Shown here piece after piece: positions 1 through 10,685 of a stretch of 64,000 nucleotides of DNA; the stretch's first letter is position 1, and each line of letters starts with the position of its first letter. A model generated the notes under the pieces. The model searched no databases and had not been told where the DNA came from. It saw nothing but the letters and a program-made list of their open reading frames with translations. Origin of the DNA: Halichondria panicea (taxonomy: Eukaryota; Porifera; Demospongiae; Suberitida; Halichondriidae); assembly GCF_963675165.1 (NCBI RefSeq), contig NC_087379.1, positions 7,904,339-7,968,338 on the forward strand. The letters run 5' to 3'. A program made the translations under genes and the position numbers.

Positions 1-241
1 TTTTGCTTATAATTTTTACGCTTATCTTGCTTATTTGTGTGCTACATACGTTTTCTTGGGTATGTTGTACACAAATGAATAATTATGATACGCAGCACTT
101 AAAAAGGTTGTACAGTTTAATAACATAGCACATCATTGGATAGTTGCATTTTTGCTCTTTGCTAATCCCTTTCCTTACTTTATTTATGGTCTATTGCACA
201 GATGTGTTCTCAAAAGTTACCGTATGCTCTTACTCTTGTAG

Positions 242-340
242 TATGGGTGGACTCCACTCTATTGGGCAGCCAGTGAAGGTCACACTGACTGTATTAAAGA
301 GCTGCTCTCCTCAGGAGCCGTGGTGGACCTGGCTAACAAG
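242..340 (+). CDS. Single ankyrin-repeat exon (33 codons)
   Basis: A 99-nt, phase-0 exon is flanked by a cttgtag acceptor and a gtgagt donor. It encodes exactly one 33-residue ankyrin repeat (GWTPLYWAA, then a GHTD helix turn, then LLSSGAVVDL). It is nearly identical to the tandem ankyrin exons of the gene at 51.3-63.6 kb, and the sequence before it (1-240) copies the region at 54.84-55.08 kb. It probably belongs to a gene whose 5' part lies left of the window and may continue into the ankyrin exons at 9.86 kb. That link spans 9.5 kb containing a huge minisatellite and is unproven. A short remnant of a second exon end (GDLADN-like, followed by gtgagtatctg) lies at about 371-400. Confidence 0.75.
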
Positions 341-936
341 GTGAGTATCTGATACTATGTCTATAGGCAACATGCTGGACCTGGCTGACAATGTGAGTAT
401 CTGATACTATGTCTATAGGCAACATGCTGGACATTACCCGAGGCCGTGCCGCGGCTAGCGGGTATAGTAGTCGTCTGGTCTGTTTGTTTGTGTGTGACAC
501 AGTCTACTCCCCTGGATTCCATAGCACTGTGTTTACAGCATGGATAGCCTTCACACAAGTTATTAGTTTTCAGATTTTGATGTTAAAGCTTCGTAAGCTT
601 GGACTTACACGGCTAGCTAGCTACACCTGGCCTTTATTTCGAGGTACGTATTTACAGCTAAAGTGATCCCGTACCAGGAACAATGGAACAGGGTCACTAA
701 TTTAAAAGTACATGTAGAAAGCCTAGATATGATTGTGGTTGTTGCTTCTTGCTTATCCTAGCCCCAGAACATTTTCTAACACTCCAGTCTTCTATGATGT
801 TTAAGGTAGTTAAACAAGGTTAATCGATGTACTCCGCTTGCCCCGCCTGCTGCATTATGTACTGCCCAGCATCTACGCGCATGCGTAATTATCTCTACAC
901 CATCTCGTGCTCGATTATAGCTACCTGAGTTTAAAG
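341..936. other. Gap with ankyrin-exon debris
   Basis: No convincing gene. A direct repeat of about 58 bp (near 358-415 and again from 416) contains the last codons of an ankyrin exon plus its donor. The rest is unremarkable AT-rich sequence with a few longer ORFs that show no codon-level similarity to anything I recognise. Confidence 0.5.
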
Positions 937-1047
937 ATGTCTTCTCCCTCTGGTTCCATCTCTCCTACACCGAGGGACACACCCGCCGACCTGGTGGCCC
1001 TCAACGAAAGGCTCTCCACCCTCGAGCAGGCCCTGGCTGCAGCTTAA
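937..1047 (+). pseudogene. Short ORF, possible retroelement N-terminus
   Basis: A 36-residue ORF starts MSSPSGSISPTPRD and ends in a short leucine-heptad stretch (LVALNERLSTLEQALAA) suited to a coiled coil, then stops. Its GC content and codon use differ from the surrounding AT-rich DNA. It sits just upstream of the giant minisatellite, and another retroelement-like coding remnant lies just downstream at 6.0-6.3 kb. I suspect both are parts of one element interrupted by the satellite. A real small gene is possible but unsupported. Confidence 0.25.
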
Positions 1048-1084
1048 CAGACTCACCAGCCTCATTATCGTGCGTCTTTGCCCA

Positions 1085-1300
1085 CCCTGCCCTGCCTACA
1101 ATAACAGCTTATAAAATACCGCCCCGCTCTGCTCCATACTATATATTGCCCTATAATAATTATACTGCCCTGCTATAGTATACTGCCTCGCCCTGCCCTC
1201 TATAATAACTATATTACGCTCTATAACGTTGCCCTGCCCTGCTCTATATTGTACGGCCCATTATACTGCCATGTACTGCTCTATAATATACTGCCCTGCT
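1085..1300. repeat. Degenerate left flank of minisatellite
   Basis: Loose repetition of words such as ctgccctgctctataatatactg. It contains both the ctcta core of the adjacent 11-bp satellite and the gataatgtac-type interruptions found inside it. It looks like the ancestral, poorly ordered form from which the regular array arose. The same vocabulary returns on the right flank and as a small dispersed patch at 8.64-8.69 kb. Confidence 0.7.
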
Positions 1301-4300
1301 CTGCTCTATGCCCGCTCTATGCCCACTCTATGCCCGCTCTATGCCCACTCTATGCTTGCTCTATGCCCGCTCTCTATGCCCACTCTATGCTCGCTCTATG
1401 CCCACTCTATACCCGCTCTATGCCCACTCTATGCTCGCTCTCTATGCCTGCTCTATGCTCGCTCTCTATGCCCACTCTATGCTCGCTCTATGCCCACTCT
1501 ATGCTCACTCTCTATGCCCACTCTATGCCCATTCTATGCCCACTCTATGCCCACTCTATGCCCGCTCTATGCCCACTCTATGCTCGCTCTCTATGCCCAC
1601 TCCATGCCCGCTCTATGCCCACTCTATGCCCACTCTATGCCCGCTCTATGCCCACTCTATGCTCGCTCTCTATGCCCACTCTATGCCCACTCTATGCCCG
1701 CTCTCTATGCCCACTCTATGCCCACTCTATGCCCGCTCTATGCCCACTCCATGCCCGCTCTCTATGCCCACTCTATGCCCACTCTATGCCCGCTCTCTAT
1801 GCCCACTCTATGCCCACTCTATGCTTGCTCTCTATGCCCGCTCTCTATGCCCACTCTATGCCCACTCTATGCTCGCTCTCTATGCCCACTCTATGCCCAC
1901 TCTATGCCCGCTCTCTATGCCCACTCTATGCCCACTCTATGCCCACTCCATGCCCGCTCTCTATGCCCACTCTATGCTCGCTCTCTATGCCCGCTCTCTA
2001 TGCCCACTCTATGCCCGCTCTCTATGCCCACTCTATGCCCACTCTATGCTCGCTCTCTATGCCCACTCTATGCCCACTCTATGCTCGCTCTCTATGCCCA
2101 CTCTATGCCCACTCTATGCCCACTCTCTATGCCCACTCTATGCCCGCTCTCTATGCCCACTCTATGCCCGCTCTATGCCCACTCCATGCCCGCTCTCTAT
2201 GCCCACTCTATGCCCACTCTATGCCCGTTCTATGCCCACTCCATGCCCGCTCTCTATGCCCACTCTATGCCCACTCCATGCCCACTCTATGCCCGCTCTC
2301 TATGCCCACTCTATGCCCACTCTATGCCCACTCTATGCCCGCTCTCTATGCCCACTCTATGCACACTCTATGCCCGCTCTCTATGCCCACTCCATGCCCG
2401 CTCTCTATGCCCACTCTATGCCCACTCTATGCTCGCTCTCTATGCCCACTCTATGCCCACTCTATGCCCACTCTATGCCCATTCTATGCCCACTCTATGC
2501 CCACTCTATGCCCGCTCTATGCCCACTCTATGCCCGCTCTCTATGCCCACTCCATGCCCGCTCTATGCCCACTCTATGCCCACTCTATGCCCGCTCTATG
2601 CCCACTCTATGCTCGCTCTCTATGCCCACTCTATGCCCACTCTATGCCCGCTCTCTATGCCCACTCTATGCCCACTCTATGCCCGCTCTATGCCCACTCC
2701 ATGCATGCCCGCTCTCTATGCCCACTCTATGCCCACTCTATGCCTGCTCTCTATGCACACTCTATGCCCACTCTATGCCCACTCTATGCCCGCTCTCTAT
2801 GCCCACTCCATGCCCGCTCTCTATGCCCACTCTATGCCCGCTCTCTATGCCCACTCTATGCCCACTCTATGCTCGCTCTCTATGCCCACTCTATGCCCAC
2901 TCTATGCTCGCTCTCTATGCCCACTCTATGCCCACTCTATGCCCGCTCTCTATGCCCACTCTATGCCCACTCTATGCCCACTCTATGCCCGCTCTATGCC
3001 TGCTCTATGCCCACTCCATGCACGCTCTCTATGCTCACTCTATGCCCACTCTATGCCCACTCTATGCCCACTCTATGCCCACTCTATGCCCACTCTATGC
3101 CCGCTCTATGCCCACTCCATGCCCGCTCTCTATGCCCACTCTATGCCCACTCCATGCCCGCTCTCTATGCCCGCTCTATGCCCGCTCTCTATGCCCACTC
3201 TATGCCCACTCTATGCTCGCTTTCTATGCCCACTCTATGCCCACTCTATGCTCGCTCTCTATGCCCACTCTATGCTCGCTCTCTATGCCCACTCTATGCC
3301 CGCTCTCTATGCCCACTCTATGCTCACTCTATGCCCGCTCTATGCCCACTCCATGCCCGCTCTCTATGCCCACTCTATGCCCACTCTATGCCCGTTCTAT
3401 GCCCACTCCATGCCCGCTCTCTATGCCCACTCTATGCCCACTCTATGCCCACTCTATGCCCGCTCTCTATGCCCACTCTATGCCCACTCTATGCCCACTC
3501 TATGCCCGCTCTCTATGCCCACTCTATGCACACTCTATGCCCGCTCTCTATGCCCACTCCATGCCCGCTCTCTATGCCCACTCTATGCCCACTCTATGCT
3601 CGCTCTCTATGCCCACTCTATGCCCACTCTATGCTCGCTCTCTATGCCCACTCTATGCCCACTCTCTGCCCGCTCTCTATGCCCACTCTATGCCCACTCT
3701 ATGCCCGCTCTATGCCCACTCCATGCTCGCTCTCTATGCCCACTCTATGCCCACTCTATGCCCACTCTATGCCCGCTCTCTATGCCCGCTCTCTATGCCC
3801 ACTCTATGCCCGCTCTATGCCCGCTCTCTATGCCCGCTCTATGCCTGCTCTATGCCCGCTCTATGCCCGCTCTATGCCCACTCTATGCCCGCTCTCTATG
3901 CCCACTCTATGCCCCCTCTATGCCCACTCTATGCCCGCTCTATGCCCACTCTATGCCCGCTCTATGCCCACTCTATGCCCGATAATGTACAGCTCTATGC
4001 CCACTCTATGCTCGCTCTCTATGCCCACTCTATGCCCACTCTATGCTCGCTCTCTATGCCCACTCTATGCCCACTCTATGCCCGCTCTCTATGCCCACTC
4101 TATGCCCACTCTATGCCCGCTCTATGCCCACTCTATGCCCACTCTCTGCCCGCTCTCTATGCCCACTCTATGCCCACTCTATGCCCGCTCTATGCCCACT
4201 CCATGCTCGCTCTCTATGCCCACTCTATGCCCACTCTATGCCCACTCTATGCCCGCTCTCTATGCCCGCTCTCTATGCCCACTCTATGCCCGCTCTATGC

Positions 4301-5485
4301 CCGCTCTCTATGCCCGCTCTATGCCTGCTCTATGCCCGCTCTATGCCCGCTCTATGCCCACTCTATGCCCGCTCTCTATGCCCACTCTATGCCCCCTCTA
4401 TGCCCACTCTATGCCCGCTCTATGCCCACTCTATGCCCGCTCTATGCCCACTCTATGCCCGATAATGTACTGCTCTATGCCCACTCTATGCCCGCTCTCT
4501 ATGCCCACTCTATGCCCACTCTCTATGCCCACTCTATGCCCGCTCTATGCCCGCTCTCTATGCCCACTCTATGCCCACTCTATGCTCGCTCTCTATGCCC
4601 ACTCTATGCCCACTCTATGCTCGCTCTCTATGCCCACTCTATGCTCGCTCTCTATGCCCACTCTATGCCCGCTCTCTATGCCCACTCTATGCCCGCTCTC
4701 TATGCCCACTCTATGCCCACTCTATGCCCGCTCTATGCCCACTCCATGCCCGCTCTCTATGCCCACTCTATGCCCACTCTATGCCCACTCTATGCTATGC
4801 CCACTCTATGCCCTCTCTATGCCCACTCTATGCCCGCTCTCTATGCCCACTCTATGCCCACTCTATGCCCACTCTATGCCCGCTCTCTATGCCCACTCCA
4901 TGCCCGCTCTCTATGCCCACTCTATGCCCACTCTATGCTCGCTCTCTATGCCCACTCTATGCCCACTCTATGCTCGCTTTCTATGCCCACTCTATGCCCA
5001 CTCTATGCCCGCTCTCTATGCCCACTCTATGCCCAATCTATGCCCGCTCTATGCCCACTCTATGCCCGCTCTATGCCCACTCTATGCCCGCTCTATGCCC
5101 ACTCTATGCCCACTCTATGCTCGCACTCTATGCCCGCTCTATGCCCACTCTATGCCCGCTCTATGCCCGCTCTATGCCCACTCTATGCCCGCTCTATGCC
5201 CGCTCTATGCCCACTCTATGCCCGCTCTATGCCCGCTCTATGCCCACTCTATGCCCACTCTATGCTCGCTCTCTATGCCCACTCTATGCCCACTCTATGC
5301 CCACTCTATGCCCGCTCTATGCCCACTCTATGCCCACTCTATGCCCGCTCTATGCCCACTCTATGCCCACTCTATGCTCGCTCTCTATGCCCACTCTATG
5401 CCCGCTCTATGCCCACTCTATGCCCGCTCTATGCCCGCTCTATGCCCACTCTATGCCCACTCTATGCCCACTCCATGCCCTATAA
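1301..5485. repeat. Giant 11-bp minisatellite (ctctatgcccR)
   Basis: About 4.2 kb of tandem ctctatgccca / ctctatgcccg units, mixed with 13-bp variants carrying an extra ct and occasional single-base variants (ctccatg, ctttcta, ctctatgctcg). No unit variant makes a stop codon in any of the three forward frames, so three overlapping ORFs of roughly 900-1400 codons appear, all of the form MPALYAHSMPTLCPLYAR. These are almost certainly satellite artefacts: all three frames are equally open and there is no codon-position bias. Longer duplications inside the array are given in the findings. Confidence 0.95.
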
Positions 5486-5990
5486 TGTATACTGCTCTAT
5501 AATATAATGGGCTGCTCTGCTCTGCCCACCCTGACCTGCCCTCACCTATAACAGCCTACAAAATACTGCCCGCTCTGCTCCATACTATATACTGCCCTGC
5601 TATAATATACTACCCTGCTATAATATACTGCCCTGCTATAATATACTGCCCGCTCTGCCCTGCTCTATAACGTTGCCCTGCTCTGCTCTATAATGTACTG
5701 CTCTATAATAATTATATATACGGCCCTATAATATACTGCCCTGCTCTGCTCTATACTACACTCTGCTCTATATTGTGCTGCTCTATACTATACTGCCCTG
5801 CTCTGCTCTATGCCCCGCTCTGCTCTATAAGGTACTGCCCTGCTCTATACTATACTGCTGTATAATAGACTGCCCCGCTGAGGCTGCTCTGCTCTTATAA
5901 TGTACTGCTCTATAATAATGCTCTATAATACTGCCCAGCTCCATAATTTACTGCCCCGCCTATAACATACACCCTATCCCCGTATACCGC
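5486..5990. repeat. Degenerate right flank of minisatellite
   Basis: Irregular repeats of ctgccctgctataatatactg and tctgctctataatgtactg mirror the left flank. One patch with gccccgctgagg recurs at about 8.67-8.69 kb, which shows that this repeat family is dispersed locally. Confidence 0.7.
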
Positions 5991-6001
5991 CAATCTATCA
6001 C

Positions 6002-6301
6002 TTGGTGACCCCCCCCCCTGACGCACACTCGGCCACAGGTACCATAGACAGCAGAATGCCGTCCCCAGCCACTATTCATAGCATATCAATTATTAGGCAA
6101 AAAAAAAAAAAGTTTAGGTACCCCTCTTGGCTGTACTACGACACAGAGTTCCAGAAATGGGGCCGCCACAACACACTGCCGCCCAACACCCAGCTGTACT
6201 CCCTCGCCTTTACCGGACAAGGCAACCCTGTCTGTGTCGTGGTGCCCGGTATGCCAGGTAGACGGAGGAAACCACACCTTAACCTTTGGGGTGGTGCCTA
6301 A
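6002..6301 (+). pseudogene. Decayed retroelement-like coding remnant
   Basis: One frame reads YPSWLYYDTEFQKW followed by TQLYSLAF; the next frame continues with SWCPVCQVDGGNHTLT. Together these resemble the 'W-x-YD-x-F ... LY ... CPxC ... H' block ending in a zinc knuckle that precedes the integrase/recombinase region in several invertebrate retroelements. The join needs a frameshift, and the expected last cysteine of the knuckle is a phenylalanine codon. A 12-bp A-run interrupts the upstream frame, and a long A-run follows at 6343-6370. Family assignment is tentative (DIRS- or gag-like); a dead copy is likely. Confidence 0.35.
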
Positions 6302-6342
6302 AAGATCAAAAGATTATAATAACATTATAACAGACAGCACAC

Positions 6343-6370
6343 TAAAAAAAAAAAAAAAAAAAAAAAAAAA
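6343..6370. repeat. A-homopolymer
   Basis: An uninterrupted run of about 28 A lies directly downstream of the retroelement-like remnant. It could be a relic poly(A) tail or simple expansion. Confidence 0.8.
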
Positions 6371-6427
6371 TTGGGTAGATACATGTAACACACCACTAAC
6401 TCACAAGCCAACAAACCTAAAGAAGTA

Positions 6428-6730
6428 CAGTAGAACCTCGATTATCCGGCCCTCGATTATCCGGAACCTCGATTATCCGGCTTGGCAGTTTTCTTGTTAT
6501 CAGATCAAAAAATGGGCGTGTCCCTCAAACGCGCATGCGCGCGCGTTGCAGCTGTTACCATGGAGACATGCCTGCTTATCTTCTGCGCATGCGCAGACAA
6601 CCATGTGGCACTGCTGTTTATCAATAAAGTGGGTGGATCAAGGCGTGGTTTATCTATTCGATTATCCGGCATATTCACTTATCCGGCCTGCTTCTGGAAC
6701 CAAGGTGTCCGGATAATCGAGGTTCTACTG
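6428..6730. mobile_element. pogo/Tigger-like MITE, 303 bp
   Basis: Perfect 22-bp terminal inverted repeats begin cagtagaacctcgattatcc. The flanking TA dinucleotides at 6426-6427 and 6731-6732 match the target duplication of Tc1/mariner/pogo transposons. Just inside the left end the motif cctcgattatccgg occurs three times in tandem; more attatccgg copies lie near the right end. There is no transposase ORF, so it is non-autonomous. Two cgcatgcgc-type palindromes sit in the middle. Confidence 0.85.
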
Positions 6731-6732
6731 TA

Positions 6733-7080
6733 TACTGAGAACAGCCATACACAAAGTACAGTACATCTCGTACAAGGGTGACAAAAAAAAAAAAAAATTA
6801 TGAATCATGCAACCTTAGACATAATTATGTATAGGCTCACACAAGCAAACTTACATGCAATGGCGCTCATAGGCACATATAAAGCAATTGTGATCCTACA
6901 AAAAACTGGGAGTTCATAAAAAGATTCAACTTTGGGCACAGAATTACAATGCATATCACATAGAATTGTAACCTTGGTCGGAAGCATGCAGAAACTTTAC
7001 ACAAGCCTAGGCATAAGAATTAACTTTTGGCAGCACTGATAATGTAAATTGTTAGCACTGTATGAAGTATCATGCCACAG
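6733..7080. other. Intergenic, no gene seen
   Basis: AT-rich sequence with a short A-run near 6782-6797. No splice-consistent coding exon was found on either strand. Confidence 0.5.
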
Positions 7081-7100
7081 GCACACACGGCACGGGCGGG

Positions 7101-7164
<64 letters not shown>

Positions 7165-7420
7165 GGCACCAATAGTGAATACACACAAATGTGCACACCA
7201 ATACACACACACAGATACACACAAGCGCGCACGTGCACAGATACACACCCGCGCGGGCACACATACAGACACACACACACACACATACACTCGCATGGGA
7301 ACACATATACAGACACACACACACACACACACACGCACGCGCACAGAAAGATGCACGCGCACAGAAAGATACACACACAAGTGCACACACACATACACAC
7401 ACGCACACACACACACAAAC
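7081..7420. repeat. CA/GT microsatellite tract
   Basis: A pure (CA)n block at about 7105-7162 is followed by 250 bp of imperfect CA repeats with gc-rich interruptions. Long HTHTHT / CVCVCV ORFs across it are artefacts. Confidence 0.95.
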
Positions 7421-7689
7421 ACCACTTACTGTAAGCAGTTCCACTCCTGGCCTGCCTATGGACTCCCACCATCTCAACCAATCCGTTGGCCCAAACTTTC
7501 CGGTGTCCAGCATTCTTCACAGCTGATAACAGAATACATCGTGGATGAGACCAACAGATAGCTAAGCAAATCAATGATAACCCCTTTACATTGCAACACT
7601 GCTGAGCGTACATATATAGGCTTCTGTATTTAAACTCGGGCTTCAACACACTGCTGGAGCCAGTATACTTTACAAGCTACGTAGGTAAG

Positions 7690-8580
7690 CGTATAGTATT
7701 ATCAGCTAGCTAATAATCCTACGCACACAAAGCTTACCTCTAAAGTAATCTTTCGCTCTGTCCTTGGCTGGTTGACTCTTCGACTGTTCAGATAAAACTA
7801 CAAGGCAGCTTGAAGATAACCGTTACTGTTACTAAGGGGTGCATCTTTCTTTGCCACACCGAAACAAATAAATTGAATATCAAACACTGTACACTACACT
7901 CTAAAAACAGGCTCTAAACTAACTCAGCTTCTACACAAGTATACTTCACACACTCATAAACTATCTAGGCAAGTGCATAAGCATATTAAATCAGCTCAAA
8001 GGCTTATGAAGGCTTATACTAGCTACATAATGCTTGCTATATACGCACACAAAGCTTACCTCTGAAGTGATCCCTTGCTCTGGTCCTTGGCGGGTTGACT
8101 GTTTCGTTGAAAACCAGGAGATCCTGACACAGTAACTACTGTAGACTACTTTGCTAAGAAGTTGAATAAAAAAAACTGTCACTGTTTCCAGGTTATGCGT
8201 CTTTCTTTGCTAGAGGCGAATGCTGAAAAAGAGAAAATAAATCTCAAAACAGGCTCTAAACTCACGAAGCTACTCTTCCAGTATATTTCACACACTCATG
8301 CAGAGGCTATCTATAGGTAGGTGGACAAGCATATTAAATCAGCTCAAAAGGCTTATAAAGGCTGAACTAGGAAAATGCTGACCGTATACACACACAGAGC
8401 TTACTTGGGAAATGATCCTTCACTGGGGCCTTGGCTGGTATACTCCTCCGTTCGAAACTTAGAGATCCTGGCAGAGTAGCTATTCTTGACTAGTTTGCAA
8501 CAAAGTTGCCTGCAGAAAACTGCTACTGCTTCTTAGCTACGCATCTTTCTTTGCTAGGAGTTGATAATAAAAGTAATTTA
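7690..8580. repeat. Three-copy tandem repeat of 322-346 bp
   Basis: Diverged copies begin at acgcacacaaagctt (7721 and 8043) and at the equivalent cacagagctta (about 8390). Each contains a ccttggcKggttgact-like block, an acagtaRctac-like block, a gcatctttctttgc block and, in the first two, an aggcttat block. Read on the minus strand, each copy ends in an AG|GTAAGCT splice-donor-like sequence, so the unit may be a repeated minus-strand exon with its flank. Reading frames are not conserved between copies, so I do not call a protein. Confidence 0.6.
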
Positions 8581-9480
8581 AAATTAATTGGATTTTGGTT
8601 CCGCGGTGGGGGTACTACGTATGAGATCATAACCGCGGCTATTCGGTCTATAATGTACGGCTCTATACTATACTGCCCCGCTGAGGTGGCATACTTACCT
8701 TTACGCAATCGATGTATTAATTCCTTGGGGGTAGGACATTCGTCCGATGGGCTATGACTGTTGGCTAGGCCACCTCTTTACCCCCAAGTACTTAATTAGG
8801 GGAGCATCATAATTATTAGAAACGCTTCATCATTATCTAATTAGCGAGGTTGCACCCCTCTAATTAATTAGAGGGGCTTCCTATCCATATTAACGGCCTT
8901 CAGTCATGGTCCGGCTCACCCTCCAAGGAGCGTTGCGGTAATGGGTAGCTGTACTCATCGCTTGCAGCAGTACCTAGAATGACGTATATCTTCGTAGTGG
9001 TATTGGTATCTAATTGGGTGCATGGCTTGCATATTTATTACTTGACGTACAGTAGATTAATTGCTGACATTGCTGTGATCCTAGTCCATCCATATACACT
9101 ACTCAAACTCAGCATGTCTCTATAGGCTAGCTCCTTTACTTGCTGCTTAGGAAACAGGAAAATATTTTATTGGTTTTGGTTCTATACACCTGTAGATCTT
9201 TATTATTCGACAGCCGAGGGTTAGCACTGAAGTGCTCTAGTTTTGCATGTATGCACAATTATACATGCAAAACTGGACATTGCCTTAAAATCACCTCTAT
9301 GCTGAATAACTGTGGACAAGACTTCCATGGATTGAATTGGGTGGGACTATTAATTTGGTTTATGCATAAATTTTAATCTGCCGTTGTTCAACTACGAGCT
9401 AGCTTGCTGAAATGTTAGAGTTAGTGCTATGTTCTTTTGTGGGTGGATGACGTTAGAAGCAACCACTCTATTAAATTAAT
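8581..9480. other. Non-coding stretch with palindrome and hairpin
   Basis: No supported gene. It holds a satellite-like patch at 8646-8690, an imperfect 17-bp inverted repeat (8717-8733 with 8779-8795, three mismatches, 45-nt loop) and a perfect 22-bp palindrome at 8855-8876 (cccctctaatta and its complement). The part from about 9230 resembles intron sequence of the ankyrin gene at 51-55 kb. Confidence 0.55.
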
Positions 9481-9489
9481 AATGCCAAT

Positions 9490-9600
9490 TAATCCCCTTC
9501 CTTTACTTTATTTATGGTCTATCGCACAGATGTGTTCTCAAAAGTTACTGTATATGCTCTCACTCTTGTAGGGTGTCTGATTTGCTAAATTTTCTGTAAC
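9490..9600 (+). pseudogene. Ankyrin cassette that lost its exon
   Basis: The intron sequence that normally precedes an ankyrin exon (cagatgtgttctcaaaagtta, then cactcttgtag) is intact. The exon itself is replaced after ttgtagg by tgtctgatttgctaaattttct. The same junction occurs at 55.06-55.13 kb, so the exon was lost before the two loci were duplicated. Confidence 0.6.
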
Positions 9601-9859
9601 GTACATACGTATATATACATGCAGTTGTAGGTGTACTGTCATCATTGTTAAGTATACATGTACTGACAATCACATGCATGACTGTACATTTCCTTAGTGC
9701 TTTAAACTGATGTCCCAGTCGGTTTTAATTTTTATGTACTGTACGAGGTTGTTGTGCTTGTGTTCTCACTCTAAGATGTGGTTGGAAATGTAGAGCAGTG
9801 AATGTCTGTATTGTTCAATGTACATTCATATTGTGTTGTCACTATCTCCACTCTTGCAG

Positions 9860-10632
9860 GATGGGGACACTCCACTCATGTGGGCAGCCTACTGGGGACG
9901 GGAAGATGCTGTGAAGGAGCTTCTCTCAGCAGGGGCTTCCCCTCTCTGTACTAATAATGTGAGCACATGTACTTTATAGAGTACATAATTATAGTTGCGT
10001 AGTTATACTTAACAAACAGCTTTACATGTACTGTGCACCTATATACCTCTTACAGTAGTTAATGACTGAACAGAGCTGTCATTTGTACCTTAACAGATAA
10101 CTCTTAATGTGCTATTACCATTGCCAGTATCGCTGTGTCAGCAAAGTACATGTCATACGCATTAGACTACTTTTACCTCTTACAATGTATGTCTCATCCC
10201 TTCATATGATCATCATCACAGAATGGAGAGACTGCTCTGATGAGAGCCAAGAAATCACCTTACTCTAGCCCTTTAGCAGGAAAGCTGTTGGAGGAAGCTA
10301 CTGAATCACATGTGAGTCCATACCTCAATAATGCACACACTGATCACAGAGGAGGTACAATTAGCCTCCTCTGCATTGATCATAAGTGTTTTAGTTTTAA
10401 TATTTTTGTTGTTCTTGAATTACAAATACTGTAACATACACAAAAACGATGTGTTTTCCTTTCACCATAAATTATAAGATATAGTTTCACTAATCAGCTC
10501 CTACGTTTCTATTTAATTAGTGGACTAAACCCCTGCATGTATGGAGTGCAAACTACAGTTTCTAATTTAACACACCCAAACAAGCATGACTTACCATTAC
10601 ATGTGCCCCCCCCTAACCCTAACCCCCCTCCC

Positions 10633-10685
<53 letters not shown>

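Noticed and set aside
1229-5507. Three overlapping plus-strand ORFs of 918-1417 codons (SMPTLCPLYAR-type repeats)
   Set aside because: They are the three frames of an 11-bp satellite that happens to contain no stop. No start context, introns, domain or frame preference supports a protein.
7020-7649. Long CVCVCV / HTHTHT ORFs on both strands
   Set aside because: Produced by the CA microsatellite.
8691-8700. atacttacct identical to the 5' end of U1 snRNA
   Set aside because: The following sequence has no U1 stem-loop I or Sm site; a ten-base match to a splice-site complement is easily chance.
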